From the NCBI RefSeq assembly GCF_000220175.1, contig NZ_AFPU01000001.1:1275512-1339511 (forward strand): a stretch of DNA of 64,000 bases. Reading direction: 5' to 3'. The notes under the pieces were generated by a model that saw only the letters and a list, made by a program, of their open reading frames with translations, did not search any database and had not been told where the DNA came from. The position numbers and the translations under genes were made by a program. This stretch comes from Nitrosarchaeum koreense MY1. GTDB lineage: Archaea > Thermoproteota > Nitrososphaeria > Nitrososphaerales > Nitrosopumilaceae. Below, piece after piece: positions 50,387-61,000 of the stretch. Position 1 is the stretch's first letter. Each line of letters opens with the position of its first letter.

Positions 50387-51928
50387 TTGAGAATCTGTAA
50401 CTTGTTTGAGATTTTAAAAAGCGATTTGGCTGGAAGAATTGGTGTTATTCATACAAATCATGGAAAAATTGAAACTCCTGCTTATGTCCCAGTAATTCAT
50501 CCTGTAAAACAGACTATTCCAGCTAAGAAAATTAAAGAGATTGGTTTTGATCTAGTAATTACAAATGCATACATCACCAGAAACAATTACGGTGACGAAG
50601 CCATAAAAAAAGGAATTCATAATATAATAAATTTTGACGGCGCAATAATGACAGACTCTGGAGGTTATCAGGTTTTAGAGTATGGCGATGTCAAAGTTTT
50701 ACCACCAGAGATGGCAGAATTTGAAAGAAAGATACTTACAGATTTTGCAATTCCGCTGGATAAACCAACAGGTTACGGACTACCATGGAAAAAAGCTGAA
50801 TCATATGTCAACCATACTCTCAAAGTCTCAAAGAAGACGCTTGAAGACAGTGAAAATAATGGCCAGATCTGGATTGGACCAATTCAGGGTGGAGAACATT
50901 TTGATCTGGTAGCCAAATCAACTAAAGGTTTAGTCGATATGGGTTTTCAAATGCTAGCTTTAGGTAGTCCAGTTGAATTTATGGAATCATATGAATACAA
51001 ATTGTTAGCACAGATGATTGTAACTGCAAAAAAACAGATTCCGCATTCCATTCCCTTACATCTGTTTGGTGCAGGACACCCATTAACTATACCATTTGCA
51101 GTTGCATTAGGTTGTGATACTTTTGATTCTGCATCTTACATGTTATATGCTAAACAAGAAAGGTACATCACAGATGATGGCACAAGAAATCTTTCAGATA
51201 TTTCGGTATTTCCATGTAACTGTGAAGTCTGCTCAAAGTATACCCCTGATGAGTTACGTCAATTAGAAATTCATGAAAAAATTAATGAAATTGCGCTACA
51301 CAACCTTTATTCAATAAAAAACGAAGTAGATAAAGTAAAACAGACAATCCATGAAGGAAGATTATGGGAATATGTCTTAAAAAAAGCAAGAGCACATCCA
51401 AAGTTATTTGAGATGATTGATATTTTTACTGAAAATTCAAATTACTTTGAAACATCAACGCCAAAATTCAAAGAAAAAGCCATTTTCCTTTATGGGAAAG
51501 AGGATCAGTATCGTCCAGAAGTTCAGTCATACCATAAAACGGTTAGAAAATTCAAGTCAAAGAAAAAAACTTTAATCATAACCAAAGAATCCAATACAAA
51601 ACCAGCATACTTATCGCATGAGTATTTCTCACTAAAACAAAAGTTCAAAGAGATGAAAAATATTCAAGTTTGCCAATACAGTCCACATTTAGGATTAATC
51701 CCACTAGAAATTTCAGATGTCTTTCCTGCATCACATCACGAAACTTCAAGATTAAAATTCAACCCCGCAGAGTTTCCAACTTTTGAAAACACCTGGAATG
51801 TATTTTTTAAAAATAATCAATTTTCAGAAATTTATTTTGATAAGACTGATGAATTTTTGAAGTACTATATCAAAATGCTTCCAAAAGATATCAAAAAGAT
51901 ATCAAAAAGAAATCTATTGTTTAAATAA
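50387..51928 (+). CDS. tgtA: Archaeosine tRNA-guanine transglycosylase
   Basis: 513 residues. The TGT core has TDSGGYQVLEYGDVKV (catalytic Asp) and a zinc site in CNCEVCSKYTPDEL. It inserts preQ0 at position 15 of archaeal tRNAs, the first step to archaeosine. The C-terminal part (about 360-513) is the archaeal extension. It starts with TTG 16 bp after the Fap7-like gene. Confidence 0.93.
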   Translation: MRICNLFEILKSDLAGRIGVIHTNHGKIETPAYVPVIHPVKQTIPAKKIKEIGFDLVITNAYITRNNYGDEAIKKGIHNIINFDGAIMTDSGGYQVLEYGDVKVLPPEMAEFERKILTDFAIPLDKPTGYGLPWKKAESYVNHTLKVSKKTLEDSENNGQIWIGPIQGGEHFDLVAKSTKGLVDMGFQMLALGSPVEFMESYEYKLLAQMIVTAKKQIPHSIPLHLFGAGHPLTIPFAVALGCDTFDSASYMLYAKQERYITDDGTRNLSDISVFPCNCEVCSKYTPDELRQLEIHEKINEIALHNLYSIKNEVDKVKQTIHEGRLWEYVLKKARAHPKLFEMIDIFTENSNYFETSTPKFKEKAIFLYGKEDQYRPEVQSYHKTVRKFKSKKKTLIITKESNTKPAYLSHEYFSLKQKFKEMKNIQVCQYSPHLGLIPLEISDVFPASHHETSRLKFNPAEFPTFENTWNVFFKNNQFSEIYFDKTDEFLKYYIKMLPKDIKKISKRNLLFK

Positions 51929-51962
51929 AAATAAGAAAAAAGTGTGTGCTAAAAGATTCTGC

Positions 51963-52265
51963 TTATAGTGCAGCGTCTTCTGCCCAACCTTTGATGAAGA
52001 TACCGTTTTTGTGAAGAGGTACTGGTTGTCCAGCTGTGTAATTCATTGGTCTCATCCAAAAGATTGATTTTGTTGGGCATACACCGATGCATGCACCATC
52101 AGAAATACATCTTTCTGGATAAAATACAAATGCTTTACCTCTCTTCCAGCCTTCAACAGGTTTTACTCTAAGGACATCAGGACCAAGAGTTGTACAGATT
52201 TCTACACATAGTGCGCATCCGATACATCTTTGTTCATCAATGTCTGGAAGTATTGCTATTGGCAT
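51963..52265 (-). CDS. Two-cluster ferredoxin
   Basis: 100 residues. The first 4Fe-4S site is CIGCALCVEIC (about residues 14-24), and a second group of Cys is in CISDGACIGVCP (about 53-64). A long insertion separates the clusters. Thaumarchaeotal energy metabolism needs ferredoxins for 2-oxoacid oxidoreductases and complex I-type electron input. The partner is not visible; the insertion is unusual for short ferredoxins. Confidence 0.88.
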   Translation of the reverse strand: MPIAILPDIDEQRCIGCALCVEICTTLGPDVLRVKPVEGWKRGKAFVFYPERCISDGACIGVCPTKSIFWMRPMNYTAGQPVPLHKNGIFIKGWAEDAAL

Positions 52266-52399
52266 TACAACATAATGTCTGCTTGGTTGCTATTTAAACC
52301 ATAATCAAAATTCATAACCCTGTTATGAAATGGATCGGAAATAAAAATGCCAAAAATGAAATAATATCAAGGAAGAAAAATTATCAGTATAATAAAAAA

Positions 52400-52426
52400 C
52401 AAAAAGATAACGTGTGTTACACGTTT
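52400..52426 (-). terminator. Hairpin and T-tract after the 70-aa gene
   Basis: On the minus strand AACGTGT (52425-52419) pairs with ACACGTT (52415-52409) with a 3-nt loop, followed downstream by a T-rich run (ATCTTTTTGTTTTTT). It sits at the stop codon of the 70-aa gene, so it may end that transcript. Confidence 0.5.
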
Positions 52427-52637
52427 ATTTTCTCATTGCATCAATTTGACCAGAGGTTACCCAGTCAAGTAATTCAGCTGAAGATGGATTTAGGTCTGCT
52501 CTCTGTTTCATCAGATTGTTAACCCAGATCCAGTTAAGTTGGTTAAGAAGTGGTTTGTTTGCTTCGTCGCCTGCACGTGTTTTAGCAACTACTGCTTGAT
52601 CTTGTTGTTTTAACCATTCTTGGAAGCTTCTTCCCAT
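52425..52637 (-). CDS. Small conserved protein, 70 aa
   Basis: 70 residues, all-helical and soluble (FQEWLKQQDQAVVAKTRAGDEANKPLLNQLNWIWVNN). The function is unknown. A good ATG start and hairpin terminator make it a real gene. It is in a minus-strand pair with the ferredoxin gene but a gap of 159 bp separates them. Confidence 0.7.
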   Translation of the reverse strand: MGRSFQEWLKQQDQAVVAKTRAGDEANKPLLNQLNWIWVNNLMKQRADLNPSSAELLDWVTSGQIDAMRK

Positions 52638-52750
52638 GAGGATCGAGTCTTAGCTTACACTAATTAAAGCTTTTGTAGATTCTATGATAAGCATAATGAT
52701 CGGTTCTATGCTAAGAAGGTTTTAAGGTAGAGCAAAATTCAATTTATTTC

Positions 52751-54016
52751 TTGGAGGTTAAAGTTTTAGGAGCAGCCAATGAAGTAGGGCGTTCAGGTTT
52801 TTTGGTAAGTTGTAATGGAACAAATCTATTATTAGATTATGGAGTATTGTTTGGAAAACGTGGATCGCCACCAGAATATCCACTTCATGTAAAACCAAAA
52901 GATCTTGATGCAATTATCATTACTCATGCTCACCTTGATCATTCAGGAAATGTTCCATCATTATTTGTCAGTGGCAATACAGACGTTTATGCAACACCAC
53001 CTACTTTTGATTTAACAAGATTACTCATAGAAGATATGCTGAAAATTACAAAAGATGCCCAGCCATTCGGACAGCCTGAATTAAACAATATGATGCGAAA
53101 TGCAAAAGAGATAGGATTTAGACAAAAAATTACTAAAGGCAATGCAACTTTTGAATTAAGAGAGACAGGACATGTAATTGGAGGAGGTTCTGTATTAGTA
53201 GAATCTCAGAAGAAACGGCTTTTCTATACGGGTGATATCAAAACACATGGTTCAAGAATGCTTCGTGAAGCAGATTTGGATGTAGGAGATATTGATCTTT
53301 TAATCATTGAAAGCACATATTCACAAACAGAACAAAAACCTAGAAAAGAATCTGAGAAAGAATTAATTGAATTTGCAAATGAGGTTATGGATAGAAAAGG
53401 AGTATTATTTATCCCATCATTTTCAGTTGAACGTTCTCAAGAAATGGCATGTATTTTAAGAAGTTCAAACTTTAAACACAAAATCATAATGGATGGAATG
53501 GCACTAAAAGTAAATGAAATAATGTTTAATCATCCAGAATATCTAAGAGATCCAAAAGTGTTTGCAGATGCAATCAATGAATCAGTTGCAATAAGAGATC
53601 ATGAAAAAAGAAAGCATGCTTTGGATGAACCATGTGTTGTTATTTCACCTGCTGGAATGCTAGTAGGAGGTAATGCAACATATTATTTGCAAGAGCTTTC
53701 ATTTAACAGCAACAACGGAATTGCACTTGTATCATACCAAGGTGAAGGAACTCCTGGGAAAAAATTACTAGATACAGGAAAAGTATCCACCCGAGGAAAA
53801 GATCTAAGAGTTGCTGCAGAGGTAAAACAATTTGAATTTTCAGGTCATGCAGATCGAAATGAACTTTTTGAAATAATTGAAAAAATCAAAGGTAATCCTA
53901 AAGTCTTAACAGTTCACGGAGACTCTGAATCATGTAAAAAATTTGCTCAGGAAATTCATGAGAAATTTGGTTTTGATACACATGCTCCAGATGTAAATGA
54001 GATAATTACTATCTGA
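52751..54016 (+). CDS. Beta-CASP metallo-beta-lactamase-fold ribonuclease
   Basis: 421 residues. The zinc motif HAHLDHSG (about residues 58-65), GHVIGGGSVL, and the beta-CASP parts (VISPAGMLVGG, FSGHADRNEL with a His near 370) identify it as a CPSF-like nuclease. Archaeal members process or degrade RNA 5'/3' ends. It starts with TTG. The DNA glycosylase gene follows 1 bp after its stop. Confidence 0.9.
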   Translation: MEVKVLGAANEVGRSGFLVSCNGTNLLLDYGVLFGKRGSPPEYPLHVKPKDLDAIIITHAHLDHSGNVPSLFVSGNTDVYATPPTFDLTRLLIEDMLKITKDAQPFGQPELNNMMRNAKEIGFRQKITKGNATFELRETGHVIGGGSVLVESQKKRLFYTGDIKTHGSRMLREADLDVGDIDLLIIESTYSQTEQKPRKESEKELIEFANEVMDRKGVLFIPSFSVERSQEMACILRSSNFKHKIIMDGMALKVNEIMFNHPEYLRDPKVFADAINESVAIRDHEKRKHALDEPCVVISPAGMLVGGNATYYLQELSFNSNNGIALVSYQGEGTPGKKLLDTGKVSTRGKDLRVAAEVKQFEFSGHADRNELFEIIEKIKGNPKVLTVHGDSESCKKFAQEIHEKFGFDTHAPDVNEIITI

Positions 54017-54017
54017 G

Positions 54018-54860
54018 ATGATAGATTATAGTACAATTAACATAGAAAATACAATAAATAGTGGACAGGTTTTTCTTTGGAAAAAACAAGATGATTTTTG
54101 GTATGGTGTTAATGGTCAAGATATTTTAAAAATAAATAATTCAGGAAATGTCATATCATATAGTAATAAAAAATATGATTTTTTTAGAAGTAATGACAAC
54201 ATTGAAAAAATAATTAAATCAATTTCAAAAGACAAAACAACAAAAATTGCTGTAAAAAAATATCTCGGATTAAGATTGATCAGACAAGATCCATTTCAGT
54301 GTTTTATATCATTTATTGTTTCTTCAAATTCCAATATTCAGAAAATTAAATCAAGTCTAGAAAAAATTTCTATAAAATTTGGTACAAAGATTAAATTTGA
54401 TAACCAAGAATTTTATGGTTTTCCAGAACCAATCAAAATAGCAAATGCATCTATTCAAGAAATTCAAAGTTGTGGTGTGGGATATAGAGCAAAATTCATT
54501 ATTGATGCAGCAAAAATGGTAGAATCAAACGAAATAGATTTTGAACATCTTAAAAAATTAAATTATCATGATGCAAAAGAGACAATTCTAACTGTATTTG
54601 GAATTGGAAATAAAGTTGCAGATTGTGTTTTGTTATTTTCACTTGAAAAGACAGAAGCATTCCCATTAGACACTTGGATGATTAGAATTTTAAAAAAATA
54701 TTATTTAGAAAAATTTGAAATTGAGACAAAATCAATTACAGAAAAACAATATAATATATTACATGAAAAAATTGTAAATTATTTTGGGCCATATGCTGGA
54801 TATGCACAACAGTTTTTGTTTAAAATGGAAAGAGAGAATTACCAGAAAAAATGGTTGTAA
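54018..54860 (+). CDS. 8-oxoguanine DNA glycosylase (Ogg1-like)
   Basis: 280 residues. The helix-hairpin-helix-GPD motif (FGIGNKVADCVLLFSLEKTEAFPLDTW) has the catalytic Lys (GNK) and Asp (PLD). It is close to the eukaryotic OGG1 type that removes 8-oxoguanine from DNA, with the N-terminal DNA-binding region. The start ATG follows the ribonuclease stop by 1 bp, so they are cotranscribed. Confidence 0.88.
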   Translation: MIDYSTINIENTINSGQVFLWKKQDDFWYGVNGQDILKINNSGNVISYSNKKYDFFRSNDNIEKIIKSISKDKTTKIAVKKYLGLRLIRQDPFQCFISFIVSSNSNIQKIKSSLEKISIKFGTKIKFDNQEFYGFPEPIKIANASIQEIQSCGVGYRAKFIIDAAKMVESNEIDFEHLKKLNYHDAKETILTVFGIGNKVADCVLLFSLEKTEAFPLDTWMIRILKKYYLEKFEIETKSITEKQYNILHEKIVNYFGPYAGYAQQFLFKMERENYQKKWL

Positions 54861-54893
54861 ACCCTTAAAATGACAATTAATTTTTAGATTCTT

Positions 54894-54968
54894 GGGCTGG
54901 TAGCTCAGCTTGGATAGAGTGCTGGACTTCTAATCCAGTGGTCAAGGGATCGAAGCCCTTCCGGCCCG
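54894..54968 (+). tRNA. tRNA-Arg(UCU)
   Basis: Acceptor GGGCUGG (54894-54900) pairs with CCGGCCC (54961-54967). Discriminator G54968. The anticodon loop CUUCUAA gives UCU. No intron. Confidence 0.95.
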
Positions 54969-55010
54969 TTTTAACAAAATTATTTATGCAGACCCGAATA
55001 GTTTGTTTAC

Positions 55011-55361
55011 GTGAAAGATATTGAATTTGAGTTGAATCCTAAAGAGATCCATCCAAAGTCCGAGATAAAGGGGGCAATTGTTGTATCATATCCAGGCAGA
55101 TATGACGGAGTAGTAATTAATACACAAATTTTAGATTCAAATGAACATATTATCTACAAGTCATATAATGGAAAAAAAATATCGCAAAATGTTGCACGAT
55201 TATTCATCAGCAAAGATGTTATGCCTGATAATAAAGCAGACTTTACTGCAATAATAGAATTTGAACCAAAAAAAGCACATGAGGTAAAATTCAGAGCGTC
55301 AATTATTGAACAACATAAAGAAATTGAAAGTAAAATAATATTTGCAAAATATTCTATCTAG
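55011..55361 (+). CDS. Small beta-sandwich-like protein, 116 aa
   Basis: 116 residues from GTG. DIEFELNPKEIHPKSEIKGAIVVSYPGRYDGVVINTQILD... resembles an arrestin/Vps26-like or CARDB-like beta sandwich. No signal peptide. It follows tRNA-Arg by 42 bp and its end overlaps the convergent cupredoxin gene by 4 bp. The function is unknown. Confidence 0.68.
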   Translation: MKDIEFELNPKEIHPKSEIKGAIVVSYPGRYDGVVINTQILDSNEHIIYKSYNGKKISQNVARLFISKDVMPDNKADFTAIIEFEPKKAHEVKFRASIIEQHKEIESKIIFAKYSI

Positions 55362-55819
55362 AATCTTTGTTTTGTAATTTCCAATTTACCTTTCATCCAT
55401 GGATGTGGTTCACAATGATATTCTATTATTGCATCTTCTGTGAAAAGAAACTCATAGTCATATCCAGGTTTTATAACACCTTGTGAACCAAAAACGCCAC
55501 TGTAAGAGTCTTCAGTTCTATGATCTGGAGTTACAGTATGTGCAGTTGTATCAACATTTTTCCAAATAACTTGATTGTCAATTCCCAATTGAATGTTAAC
55601 TAATTTTGGTACAAAATTATCTTGTTGAGCAGAGCTAGCAGAACCTTCAATGATTTCAATAATAGTTTCTTTTACAGGATGTAAGATATGCTCATCAACA
55701 GAAGGCTTCATTAAAGATTCTGGAAGATAAAATGATGTATAAAATACTACCCCTACAGATGCGCCAATGATTATTGCCATAACTCCAATGCCATATGCAT
55801 GACTTGATGTTGCACTCAA
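55358..55819 (-). CDS. Membrane-anchored cupredoxin (plastocyanin-like)
   Basis: 153 residues. An N-terminal helix (about 9-30) anchors a cupredoxin domain with the type 1 copper site H (HTVTPDH) and C-H-M (EYHCEPHPWMKG). Soluble-face blue-copper proteins carry electrons between AMO/hydroxylamine oxidation and complex III or terminal oxidase in thaumarchaea. It lies next to cytochrome b and Rieske, suggesting the same electron path. Confidence 0.92.
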   Translation of the reverse strand: MSATSSHAYGIGVMAIIIGASVGVVFYTSFYLPESLMKPSVDEHILHPVKETIIEIIEGSASSAQQDNFVPKLVNIQLGIDNQVIWKNVDTTAHTVTPDHRTEDSYSGVFGSQGVIKPGYDYEFLFTEDAIIEYHCEPHPWMKGKLEITKQRF

Positions 55820-55873
55820 CGATTTTTGTAGGTCTTTAGAGTTCTTATAAAGCTTTTTTAGAATTTTGAAAGA

Positions 55874-57457
55874 CTAGGGTTTTTTTAGATCTGAAGAACC
55901 AAAATCTGGAATTGTATTAGTACCAACTCCCAAATCAGCTTGAACTTTTGGCGGTGTAATTTGTGGAGCAAGTTCTTTTGTTTCTTTCTTACTATCATCT
56001 AATGATTTTTCTTCTGGAAGTTTTCCACTAGTTGGAACTGATTGTGGTAGTTCCTGTGGTTTTTCTTCATGTATAGGTACAGGTGGGGGTGGAGGTGCGT
56101 TCTTTGCTTGGTTTAATCCATATCTGTAAAGATGGAAGAACCCAGCAAAGACTATCAAGATAATTCCTATGAAGAATAACGAGATATTTTTCATTCCTGT
56201 CAAGGCTGCATTATATGCTGCAATGTTTAGAAATACTTGAAATGCCAACAGTGCAACAATTAGCCAATTAATCCATTTTTGTGAGAGATTAATTGTTGCC
56301 ACTTTCTTTGGACCCTTGTCTTTTGCAAGTTTGGCTTTTCTTTCAGATTCTTTTGCAAGCTTGATCATCATATATGAGAATCCAAATCCTAGTGGAACTA
56401 GCAATATCATTACTGTATATAGAAAGACTGGATCAATTACCAATCGTTGCACAAGTGGAATGGTAGTATCAGATGGAATATAGAATCCCCAATATGTTGT
56501 GACCATTATTTGAGCTATTCCAGTAATACCAAATGCAGTGATTATTGGACGATCTTTCCAAGAGAATTTTTTATATCTATCAATAAATGGGATCAGTAAA
56601 AATGATGCAATAAAAAGTCCAGGCCATAAGACACCTGTTACAAACTTGTCATATTGAGTTCTCAAAAATGCATAGAGTCCTGTCAGATACCATTCAGGTA
56701 CAGTGATCCCAGGTGGAACTGTCGGTTCAAACTTGAATCCCATATCAATTGGAAACACACCACCAGTTACCAGAATTGCACCACCTATTGCCATAACCAT
56801 TGGTACATCAAACACAAGAAACCTTGGAAAGTGTACAGCCATCAATCCAAGCATTACAAGAGGCAAGAGAAACACGTGTTGTGCATAGAATCGTAACACA
56901 AAGTCTGAAAATCCACTACCAAACATTGCATCACGAATTGTCGGTCCGGCTATCGGAATTGAAGTGGTAAGAGATGCCGCTATGCTAATTGCAAGTTCTG
57001 CTCTTTCACTAAATATTACATCGTAGCCAGTAAATGCTTCTAGAATTGTAACGGTTCCAAGAATTACACCAGTTGCCCATAAGATTTCATTTCTAATTTT
57101 GTATCTTCCACTAAAGTATTGGTAATACATGTGTAAAATTGCTAAAAGAACCATGGCATTGGAACCATGATAGTGAATATTTCTAATGTGAAAACCAAAT
57201 GGTACTTCATCATTGATAAACTGGACACTATCCCAAGCTCTATCCAACATTGGTTGGTAGTAAAACATTAGAAGTGCACCAGAAATTCCAAGAATTACAA
57301 ACACAACAAATGTAAGCATTCCCAAGAACCCAAATGGACTTACAAATCTAGCAGGAAATGAAAATTTAATTGCAGTAAAAATTGTTCTGTCTAGTCCATC
57401 CCAGAGCCAGTAAAAAAAGGCAACTGCCCCAGTACGTCTATGAAGCGAAACGGCCAT
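55874..57457 (-). CDS. Cytochrome b (complex III)
   Basis: 527 residues from ATG 57457. The N-terminal cytochrome b6-like part has heme His pairs (HYHGSNAMVLLAILHMYY and QHVFLLPLVMLGLMAVHFPRF) and the Qo motif PEWYL. The rest has more helices and a Pro-rich C-terminal tail of about 75 residues. It pairs with the Rieske protein for quinol oxidation. The start overlaps the Rieske end, so they are cotranslated. Confidence 0.94.
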   Translation of the reverse strand: MAVSLHRRTGAVAFFYWLWDGLDRTIFTAIKFSFPARFVSPFGFLGMLTFVVFVILGISGALLMFYYQPMLDRAWDSVQFINDEVPFGFHIRNIHYHGSNAMVLLAILHMYYQYFSGRYKIRNEILWATGVILGTVTILEAFTGYDVIFSERAELAISIAASLTTSIPIAGPTIRDAMFGSGFSDFVLRFYAQHVFLLPLVMLGLMAVHFPRFLVFDVPMVMAIGGAILVTGGVFPIDMGFKFEPTVPPGITVPEWYLTGLYAFLRTQYDKFVTGVLWPGLFIASFLLIPFIDRYKKFSWKDRPIITAFGITGIAQIMVTTYWGFYIPSDTTIPLVQRLVIDPVFLYTVMILLVPLGFGFSYMMIKLAKESERKAKLAKDKGPKKVATINLSQKWINWLIVALLAFQVFLNIAAYNAALTGMKNISLFFIGIILIVFAGFFHLYRYGLNQAKNAPPPPPVPIHEEKPQELPQSVPTSGKLPEEKSLDDSKKETKELAPQITPPKVQADLGVGTNTIPDFGSSDLKKP

Positions 57458-58046
57458 ATCCAATTACTCCATTATCATTCACACCCCATGTTGGTGGTAA
57501 AACCCATAAAAAGCCATCTGCATCAGATTCAAAATTTAATTGTGCTAATGTATTAGATGGTGCAGCTTGTAATGATGCAGGTCCAGCAAATGCTGTTCCT
57601 GTTGTAGGATCATACATACTTCCATGACAAGGACATTCTCCTCTCTTTCGTCCTTCTTCAGGCCAGTATTTCCATAAACACCAAAGATGAAGACACACCA
57701 TGCTGTATGCTCGAAAAGATGAAACGTTTTGTTTATCCCCGCCAAGTTCTTGCGGCAATCTAATGAATTGCCATTTTCTAAATGCTTCTGCATCAAGTGC
57801 TGGATCACCAGTACTAGGATATGTAATTACTTCAGAATGATTAATGGGAAATGTTTTGACGTTTGCTTGAGTGCCATCAGGTAAAATGACTTTAACTTTT
57901 TCGAGAGTTGCCTGTGAAGGATTTGGCATGAAATTTCCAAATGGAACAAAAGGAGCAAAAGCCAACCCAGTGCCTGCAGCCCCCATTAACTTTAGAAAAT
58001 CCCTTCGAGATAATCCGCCAGACTTTTTTGTCCCCTGCTCAGACAT
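57438..58046 (-). CDS. Rieske iron-sulfur protein (complex III)
   Basis: 202 residues. A twin-arginine signal (LSRRDFLKLMGAAGTG, about 13-28) and a C-terminal Rieske domain with CLHLWC and CPCHGS boxes (Fe ligands: first Cys and His of each, the other Cys pair forming the disulfide). The box I Thr and Gly of the common CTHLGC are replaced by Leu and Trp. First gene of the complex III operon. Confidence 0.94.
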   Translation of the reverse strand: MSEQGTKKSGGLSRRDFLKLMGAAGTGLAFAPFVPFGNFMPNPSQATLEKVKVILPDGTQANVKTFPINHSEVITYPSTGDPALDAEAFRKWQFIRLPQELGGDKQNVSSFRAYSMVCLHLWCLWKYWPEEGRKRGECPCHGSMYDPTTGTAFAGPASLQAAPSNTLAQLNFESDADGFLWVLPPTWGVNDNGVIGYGRFAS

Positions 58047-58085
58047 TCAAGCTGTCGTACTCGCCAAATTGCTTATAAACCTTAT

Positions 58086-61000
58086 TCAATAATTTGTTTG
58101 TTTTTGTCTAAGAATCAAAAATAGAACAATTCCGATCGCAATCCCAACTCCAATGCCAATAGATAATCCAATATTAAAAGACGAATTATCATTATTATCA
58201 TTTATTATTATTTGAGAATCATTTGTGATGGTTTGAGAATTATTTGTGATGGTTTGATCAATAATTTCAGAATTAGTTTCGTTTTTAAAAGTTGACATAA
58301 TTTCTGTGTTATTTAATTGAGTTTGTAATGGCTGATTTTTTGAAGAAATGTTTGAAAATTTAGCTGCGAGTGTAATTGATTCTGTAGTTTCATCTCCACC
58401 AAACAATGTAGTATGAGCTAAAAGAGAATATGTTCCTGTTTGATTTATTGGGACATAAAGTACAGTAGAATTATTATCTTTGTTTTTTACTGGATAGAAT
58501 CCACCACCTTGACTAAAAACAGAATTACCTAACCAATCAAGTGAAGGCCATCCAAGAAAATGGCCAAATACTCCTGATGGCATATTAGATTGAATTATTT
58601 TTCCTTTAGGATCAACAACAAATACTGACAAGTTTGTGTCATCAGATTTCCAAGATAATTCTATTGCTGCAGAATTTATCGAGTCATCAACTACATCAAA
58701 ATAATATTGTCTCCAATCACCTGCCATGTATCTATTTGCCATATCAAATGCGCCCTTGACATAACCATTACCATAAAGAATATCATTACTTTGCTTTCCA
58801 TCAATTAATACAAGTGAATCTTTTTGATTAATTGGTTCCTTAACAACAAATGATACTGGAGTATTTACAGTATGATTTTTTCCTTCAAATGATATGAATC
58901 CCTGATAGTTACCAGATTGAAAATCATTTTGTGCAATTAAAGAGACATTTAATTTTGCAACATCGTTTGCAGGTACAGTAATTGTCTCAAACTCTGGCCA
59001 GATTACAGACCATTTATCTTTTTGATAATAGCTTGCAGATAATGTGTATTCCATTGAAGTTGAATTTTGTTTTGTGTCACCGAGATAGTAAGAGTATCTA
59101 GTTGGAGTTGGATACACACCGACTAGTGGGATTCCTTTGAATTTTTCATTTGGTTCAGAGATTCTAAGTTCTTGAACTGTTCCCCATGATCCAGCTCTGC
59201 TAACCATTAACAATTCATTGCTAGATACATTAGTGTCATTGTTTTTATCAATCCAATCATAAAGATATAATGAAGAAATTTTCATGTCATTAGCATAAAG
59301 AACATCAGTTTTATTCATAAAATTATCAAATGGAAAATTAAGATTCAATATCATCAATGATGATTCAGCTGGAATTGAATTGTTATCAAAAAACTCGCCT
59401 AACTCTTTAGGGTTTTTGACATCAGATAGTTTGATGTAATTTGGAATAAATGCATCTGATTTGTTTAGCATAGGATCTTTTTGTTGTACTTTAGTTGTTC
59501 CATCATATAGAGTATTTTTGATCAAAGATATTGTAGTTGGTTTGATTGATATTTGAATTGGATTATCAGTTGGGTTTTCAATTGTAAAAGTTGTCTTAGT
59601 AGATTCACCAGGATGTAATTGGCCTGCAAACCAACTTGTCATAGGCATGGTCTTTGTTGGAAATTCAAATTTCTCAAATCCAAGGGATGTAGAGTTAATT
59701 GTTTCAAGTGGGGATTTTAAAATTTCTTTGATATTATTGTATGATACATCATTGTAAACAATAAATTTTCCATCTTCACCGTTTACAAAACTTAATGCAA
59801 CACTTGCATCTACTAGTCCAGATCCTTGAGTGAATGGATCATTTTGAAGATCTTTTGCAGTAGACATTAGAATATTTTTAATTGTAAATGAATCATAATC
59901 TTTTGATTGTTTGTTTAGTCCCTCCATTAAAAGTGCTGCACTTCCAGAAACCAGAGGTGCTGCCATACTAGTTCCCCCAAATAATGAAAAAGATTCATCC
60001 TTTGAATCTTTTTTTGTTTTAATAACATTAGACGGAGTAAAACCATGAGCACCAATACTCATCAAGTCAGGTTTTGGATCACCAATGATTCCAGGGCCCC
60101 TACTTGAAAAATCTACTACATCATTAAAGTGAAAAGTGCCATTACCAAATCTAGGTTGATCCTTAAACGGACCATATCCAACATAGACATTATTTGTAGT
60201 AGCCCCTACTGTAATTCCAAATGGAGATGAGTTTGGCATTCCAATTGTTCCATATCCATGTCCAGAATTTCCAGCACTAGATACAATTGTTATTCCTGGA
60301 TAATTATCATCAAGTGAATGAGGGGTAGCAAGTATGCTAAGTATTATAGAAAGAATATCCATTCCAGGTGCAGAATTAAATGATGGAAAATTTGAGATGC
60401 CCCAGCTGTTTGAAATTATATCCACTCTTGGTTTTCCAGTAAAATTCCAACTATGATCATTACTGTCAAAACCCGATAACCACAACCATGCATAAACAGT
60501 ATCACCTACCCACAATGATTTTACAGGTACAATTTTTGCACCTGGTGCAACACCTGTGATAGTAAATTTACTGGTATTGTTGTAAATGTCATATGTCTGA
60601 TTACCTTTTGATGTAATAGAAGAAGCACTTGATGTTCCATGTCCTGCAAAATCTGTCATCACTCCAAAAAACATTCCTTTAGAATCAAATGCAGGCAATA
60701 AAGTACCGTTAATTGCATTTAGTGTTTTATCAATATCTGACGTTTTGTTTTGAATTACACCATAAACATCTAGTACTTGAGCGCCAACTGTTCCTGCACT
60801 ATAATCTGCTTTACCATCACCATTTGAATCATAAACGAGAAATTCATTTCCACTTCCTAAAATTATAGGTTTTTCATCAGTAAAATCAAAATCATATTTT
60901 GGTCTCTCTCCTGATTTTAAATCAAATCTAGTATAATCTTCCCAAGACGTACTCATATCGGGAATTATAGTATCGTAAACTCCAGCTGTATTAGAATCAA

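Noticed and set aside
52660-52730. Short palindrome (AGCATA/TATGCT) upstream of the beta-CASP gene
   Set aside because: The arms are only 6 bp with a long loop in AT-rich DNA, so chance is a sufficient explanation.
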